Under the pieces are notes generated by a model. It saw only the letters and a program-made list of their open reading frames with translations, was not told the DNA's origin and made no database searches. A program made the translations under genes and the position numbers. Shown piece after piece: positions 60,086-64,000 of a stretch of DNA of 64,000 nt (positions within the stretch are counted from its first letter, which is position 1; every line of letters starts with the position of its first letter). The stretch is from Hyphodiscus hymeniophilus (Eukaryota > Ascomycota > Leotiomycetes > Helotiales > Hyphodiscaceae): positions 496,001 through 560,000 of the forward strand of contig VNKQ01000002.1 in assembly GCA_016508695.1 (NCBI GenBank), written 5' to 3'.

Positions 60086-63000
60086 CTAGTCATCATCCAG
60101 CTCGATGACCTCAACCTCCTTACTCGGCGCACTGCTTCCGTTCAGGTGCGGGTTATTCTTCCGACCGACAGCTTGTTGTCTCCGCGCTGTGCCCTCGCCG
60201 TCACTTGAATCTGGGTCGTCATTATCTTGATCTCCAGTCGCCTTCCTCTTCATGGTTCGCGGCTCTGGCTTCGCTCTCCAGCTTCCGTCCGCGCTTATTA
60301 GGATTGCCTTTGTATCTAGCCTATCCTGCGCCGCTAGTTCAGTTCTCACGCCCGCAAGAAATTCGTCAACTCGAAGGCTGTAAGGTCGTGCATCTCTACC
60401 GCACAACGGACATTTCCAAACATCGATCATAGATGGCTGGTTCGGCCGCTTGGATTTCGAGTTGCGTGTCACGAGAAATGTTTCCAGGTCGAAGCATTCT
60501 CGATGTAGACAAGTATTGCCCCGGACAGGAATCTCGAAGATACAAGCCGTCCATGGATCTGCAAGATCTATAGAGAGGTCGCTGACTACCATTGCAAAGT
60601 CGTCCTCGTCCTCATCTTCTGTCGGAGAAGACGCAAGGGATTTCTTGATCCCATCGAGGGTCACGGAAGCGGGGATTCTTTGGTGCAGCGTACACATCTC
60701 CATAATCTGGGGATGTTGGAGAACTTCGACGACTTCCACCGCGACGAAGTAACTATGCTCTCTCATGGCTTTGCGAAGACGCGGGATAGAAATCTTGATG
60801 TGGTTCAGATCTCTATCCGAGGTTTTAGCAAAGACGTATTGTGTTATGTCAATCGGAAGGTCTTTGCCGTGGTGGTTCTTTCGTCGGACTTCGAGCTGGT
60901 GGTCATTGATTTCGACGAAGACTGTTTCAGGCCAGACAGTGTCGCTGATGATCCACTCAGGTATTGGACATTTGGTGGTCTCGCGCTTCGACGAAATGCA
61001 GCGGAGGCGATATTGAAGACTTCCACGCTTGAACTCGCGAACAGGGACGCGGTCGGTACCGATGATTTTGTCTCTTGATATCAAGGCCGAAGATTCTTCG
61101 GTGATGGAAAATTCGAGGTACGACATTGAAGATGATATGGGAATCTTCACCGGAGCCATAGCCAAGGTTTTGACGCACTGATAGAATCTTCGCGACGGCA
61201 CGTCATCTAAAGCTTTTGCAGACACATCTTGAGGCACTAAACGTGGACTACGAATATGGGCTTGGTGAAGAGCGGTCAGCTCAGGATTATAGGGCTGTGA
61301 AGATTGTTGGTATCCCAGCGGAGGGACCAGGATCCGCTGAAGGGGCTGAGCATTACTGTATGCATCCACCACATGCTTCTGAGCTATTGGACTTGGAATG
61401 AAGGATGGTATCGGCCTAGGTAATGCAAGATTTGGGGAATTGCTGTCATCAGGCGTTCGGCCTATATTAGAGACGCTGGTGTTGCTAAGAGGTACGCGTT
61501 GCGGCATGTCAACATGATCACCGCTGCTCCGCGATCGAGCAGCGCGTTGCATCGAGAGGACTTGTTGGGCTGCCGTTGATATTTGTCGCCTTTGATGCTC
61601 CACATTTTGTTGCTGTTGTCTTTGAATAGATTGTGACTGCGGGATTTGCTGAAGCGTAGATAGGTGAGCCTGTTGGGCATTGTCATTGGGCTGCCTCTGC
61701 TGAGCTTGTTGGACTTGCGGAGCATGTTGATACATCTGCAGCTGGCCTCTTTGGAGCATTTGCGGTTGGACTTGCTGATGCATCTGGGGATGGAACTGCT
61801 GGTGCATGTGCGGGTGACCCTGTTGCTGCCATTCTTGAGCTTGTATAGCTATCTGTTGTTGCTGCTGAGCAGCGATGTGCTGCTGTTGCTGCATGGAGAG
61901 GTGCTGTAGTGGTGTAGTTGGGGCCACACCGGTTGGCTGTCCTGCCATCGGATTTTGCTGGACCTGAAAACTGTTACTCCGCAAGACTGGGGTTGCCCAC
62001 TGGAAGCTTTGCTGCTGAAGTCCTGGCGAATGCATAATCGGAGAATTCATCGACAACGTTTGCAGCATTATTGGACTTGGAGCCTTGGAGTAAGCTCGAA
62101 TACCTGACCCACCGAGGGGGCGGCCAGCAGCAGCCTGTACCAGAGGATTTGGAGAGGGATTGGAAACCGTGCGCTGCTGCTGCTGCTGCGTATGTTGGGT
62201 TTGATGCCAAGCGTCAGGACTGGGAAAGGTATGGTTCGCATTTGAGTAGACGTTTATTGGTTGAGGTGCCATTGACGCGTCGTTACTGTTGTTGGATACA
62301 GTGCGATGAATATCGGCTGGAATAGGCACTGTATGCGAATTCACCAAAGGACTGCCACTGGCAATCGCGGACCAGGATATCCGTCTAGTTCGAATCCTAT
62401 GGTTGTTTATCGTCAAATACTTGTCGATAAGTTGTTGGTTTCGATTTATTATATCCCCCTCTGTCGGTGGCCGTCCTGTATAAAATCTCGCGGCAAGTTC
62501 CTGGTGTCCTTGCTTATCTTCGGCAAAAATCTTCTCCATCTGTTCGCCATACATATCATCCTCAACACCCAAATTACGTCGAGTGGCAGTAAACATTATA
62601 TGCTGTAATATAGGCGAGGTAAGCCCCATACGTTGTATTAGTTCATCTACTAATGGGGGATAACCTCGAGTGGCGCAAACTTTTGAAAAAGGACCCCAAT
62701 CTGAAGCCAGTCTCTCCAAATATCGCCCGACATTGCTCACAATCTTTTGATAGGCTTCAGATGTTCTCATCAGATCAGCCAAGGGACTCGGAAAGTCAAG
62801 AAACCATTTCAAGTGATTTGGAGCAAGGCCCTTGTTCTCGCGAATTAAGTTGCTAAGGACCTTGAACGAGATTTGGAGGATGTTTGCGTGAGGAAATTCT
62901 GGAATCGACGAGAGAAGCCCACGCATAGGGCTGTCCCAGATACAAAACAGTTGATGCAGAGCAACATAGAATGTGTCTTCCGAATTACAAGCTTCAGAGA

Positions 63001-64000
63001 GTAGCTGAAATCGTGGCCGTTCGAGATCAGTATTCAGAGAGTGGGGGCCGCCGGCCGACTCAACATGAGCATCGATCAGAGCAACTCGGCCTTTAAGCGA
63101 TGGTGCAGGGACTTGAATTCGTTGACGTTTGTGTGGCTTAGATTGAGTCGTACTTGGAAAGGAGTTCGGTTGATTCTGAATTGGTAACAATACAGAGGCT
63201 GGCAGAGGAGGTTGCTCGAGTTCCATTGTTGGTGGCGAAGATGGCATAGGGCTCGGGCTCAACAGCTGTTCACGGGCTGTCTGCTGCGTGTCTGCGGGTC
63301 GCTGGCTCGTTTCATTTGCAGGCTGGGCAGCGTTTTCGAGTCCTAGCTGGCCGGATAAGACAAAGGCCTGGACTAGATTTGGGTTAGGAATTGGCAAGCT
63401 TGGAGACCGCAGATCCTGAGCAGATCGAAAAGTAGCTTGACCATCTGCAAGACTTCGGGCTGTGGATCCAGATGGCAGGGCTCCTAATGTTGAGCTTGGC
63501 GCTGGGGGAACTGTATTGACATGAGCAGAAGTTGGTCGACTTGCTCGGCCCTGGGAGAGGGATTGAGATATTCGAGGTTGTGCTTGTGTTATCGAAGGTT
63601 GAGTTACAGCCTCGCTCGGTTGAGTCGCCAGGCCCACTGGGCGTTGAGCCACGCTGCCCGGACGCTGAATGTCGTTACTGTCTACCTGCCGTTGGTTCTG
63701 GATCTGTACTACATTGTTTACTGTGTTGTAAAGTAAGATTGGGCTTGGCTCGTCACTCGATGCTGGAGAGGGCAGAACAGCAGCAGAGTTCCTGTGGAAA
63801 GTCAGCTTGCACTGCACGTTCGTCAAGGCGCTTGTGATGTATTTCTTTATTTCGAGGGCCCAACTCACTTTTGTACCGATGCAGCATTTTGTCCAGACGC
63901 TTTTGATATACTGGGCCGAGGCGTTGGTCGTACTGAAGCCCGTGGGCCCAGCATCCAACTCTTCTGCCTTGCCCCTCCAAACAGTGTATTTAGGGTCGCA
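60086..64000 (-). CDS. Glutamine-rich MIZ/SP-RING zinc-finger protein (putative SUMO E3 ligase), 5' end outside window
   Basis: Probable SUMO ligase of the Siz/PIAS/Zimp class acting in the nucleus. Exon 1 enters from the right edge and ends at 63869; the second exon is 63791-60086 (intron GTGAGT...GCTGAC...CCACAG). The frame of exon 1 is the one reading TLNTLFGGARQKSWM then LGPRASVRPTPRPS, which joins as SVQK-NSAAVLPSP. A start at the ATG 63954 is possible, but the open upstream frame suggests the gene continues outside. The central part is Pro/Ser/Gln-rich with polyglutamine runs (62.2-61.6 kb). Near the C-terminus lies the SP-RING: CLHRECFDLETF, then DVWKCPLCGRDARP, with the Cys-x-His ... 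Cys-x2-Cys ligands. A highly acidic end (EVEVIELDDD) resembles a SUMO-interacting motif. Confidence 0.85.
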   Translation of the reverse strand, partial: CDPKYTVWRGKAEELDAGPTGFSTTNASAQYIKSVWTKCCIGTKVSWALEIKKYITSALTNVQCKLTFHRNSAAVLPSPASSDEPSPILLYNTVNNVVQIQNQRQVDSNDIQRPGSVAQRPVGLATQPSEAVTQPSITQAQPRISQSLSQGRASRPTSAHVNTVPPAPSSTLGALPSGSTARSLADGQATFRSAQDLRSPSLPIPNPNLVQAFVLSGQLGLENAAQPANETSQRPADTQQTAREQLLSPSPMPSSPPTMELEQPPLPASVLLPIQNQPNSFPSTTQSKPHKRQRIQVPAPSLKGRVALIDAHVESAGGPHSLNTDLERPRFQLLSEACNSEDTFYVALHQLFCIWDSPMRGLLSSIPEFPHANILQISFKVLSNLIRENKGLAPNHLKWFLDFPSPLADLMRTSEAYQKIVSNVGRYLERLASDWGPFSKVCATRGYPPLVDELIQRMGLTSPILQHIMFTATRRNLGVEDDMYGEQMEKIFAEDKQGHQELAARFYTGRPPTEGDIINRNQQLIDKYLTINNHRIRTRRISWSAIASGSPLVNSHTVPIPADIHRTVSNNSNDASMAPQPINVYSNANHTFPSPDAWHQTQHTQQQQQRTVSNPSPNPLVQAAAGRPLGGSGIRAYSKAPSPIMLQTLSMNSPIMHSPGLQQQSFQWATPVLRSNSFQVQQNPMAGQPTGVAPTTPLQHLSMQQQQHIAAQQQQQIAIQAQEWQQQGHPHMHQQFHPQMHQQVQPQMLQRGQLQMYQHAPQVQQAQQRQPNDNAQQAHLSTLQQIPQSQSIQRQQQQNVEHQRRQISTAAQQVLSMQRAARSRSSGDHVDMPQRVPLSNTSVSNIGRTPDDSNSPNLALPRPIPSFIPSPIAQKHVVDAYSNAQPLQRILVPPLGYQQSSQPYNPELTALHQAHIRSPRLVPQDVSAKALDDVPSRRFYQCVKTLAMAPVKIPISSSMSYLEFSITEESSALISRDKIIGTDRVPVREFKRGSLQYRLRCISSKRETTKCPIPEWIISDTVWPETVFVEINDHQLEVRRKNHHGKDLPIDITQYVFAKTSDRDLNHIKISIPRLRKAMREHSYFVAVEVVEVLQHPQIMEMCTLHQRIPASVTLDGIKKSLASSPTEDEDEDDFAMVVSDLSIDLADPWTACIFEIPVRGNTCLHRECFDLETFLVTRNSKSKRPNQPSMIDVWKCPLCGRDARPYSLRVDEFLAGVRTELAAQDRLDTKAILISADGSWRAKPEPRTMKRKATGDQDNDDPDSSDGEGTARRQQAVGRKNNPHLNGSSAPSKEVEVIELDDD

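Noticed and set aside
63753..63980. Alternative frame starting MEGQGRRVG at the right edge
   Set aside because: Only the third frame splices in phase and gives the TLNTLFGGARQKSWM sequence expected of the MIZ protein.

Overview
This is a piece of a nuclear chromosome from a filamentous ascomycete (Pezizomycotina; Leotiomycetes is my guess, not shown). The genes have short GT-AG introns (about 45-70 bases) with CTAAC/CTGAC-like branch sites. The families are typical of moulds: fungal ABCC transporters, a PalI/Rim9 pH-sensing membrane protein, a G-alpha subunit of the MCFGG-type, an intracellular GH3 beta-glucosidase with a PA14 insert, Mis13/Dsn1 and RPA43. No bacterial operons, CRISPR arrays or rRNA genes are visible, and I found no convincing tRNA. 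I rebuilt exon-intron structures by eye. For the multi-exon models I checked that exon lengths keep one reading frame and that the protein joins match the family.  Layout. 1-7.6 kb: the 5' part of an ABCC transporter running off the left edge, an uncharacterised gene with an early in-frame TAG, and a PalI/Rim9-like protein. 7.6-12.4 kb: gene-poor, holding one well-delimited non-autonomous transposon (terminal inverted repeats with long C tracts, 9-bp target duplication). 12.4-25.3 kb: a G-alpha subunit, a second complete ABCC transporter in 16 exons, spermidine synthase, an omega-amidase-like nitrilase and an AIG1-like P-loop GTPase. 25.3-28 kb: no recognisable gene. 28-34.4 kb: a 2135-residue protein made of about 1460 disordered residues followed by an MFS-like membrane domain. 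36-39.3 kb: a small RRM-like protein and a sugar-transporter gene with a 2-base insertion near its start. 41.5-46 kb: a small secreted protein and the GH3 beta-glucosidase. 47-51.8 kb: kinetochore protein Dsn1, a second small inverted-repeat element and a DUF1989-polysaccharide deacetylase fusion. 52-58.7 kb: an alanine-rich unknown protein, free methionine-R-sulfoxide reductase, RPA43 and a membrane J-protein; the last two share a 247-bp divergent promoter. 60-64 kb: a glutamine-rich MIZ/SP-RING protein that runs off the right edge.  The genes do not form one pathway. Most are housekeeping (polyamine synthesis, Pol I, kinetochore, omega-amidase, methionine repair), mixed with transporters and signalling proteins. 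There is no PKS, NRPS or terpene synthase, so the transporters give no support for a secondary-metabolite cluster. The points most worth a second look are the two inverted-repeat elements, the DUF1989-deacetylase fusion, the giant-tailed MFS-like protein, two GC-AG introns, an exon made only of the start codon, and two genes whose 5' ends appear disrupted.
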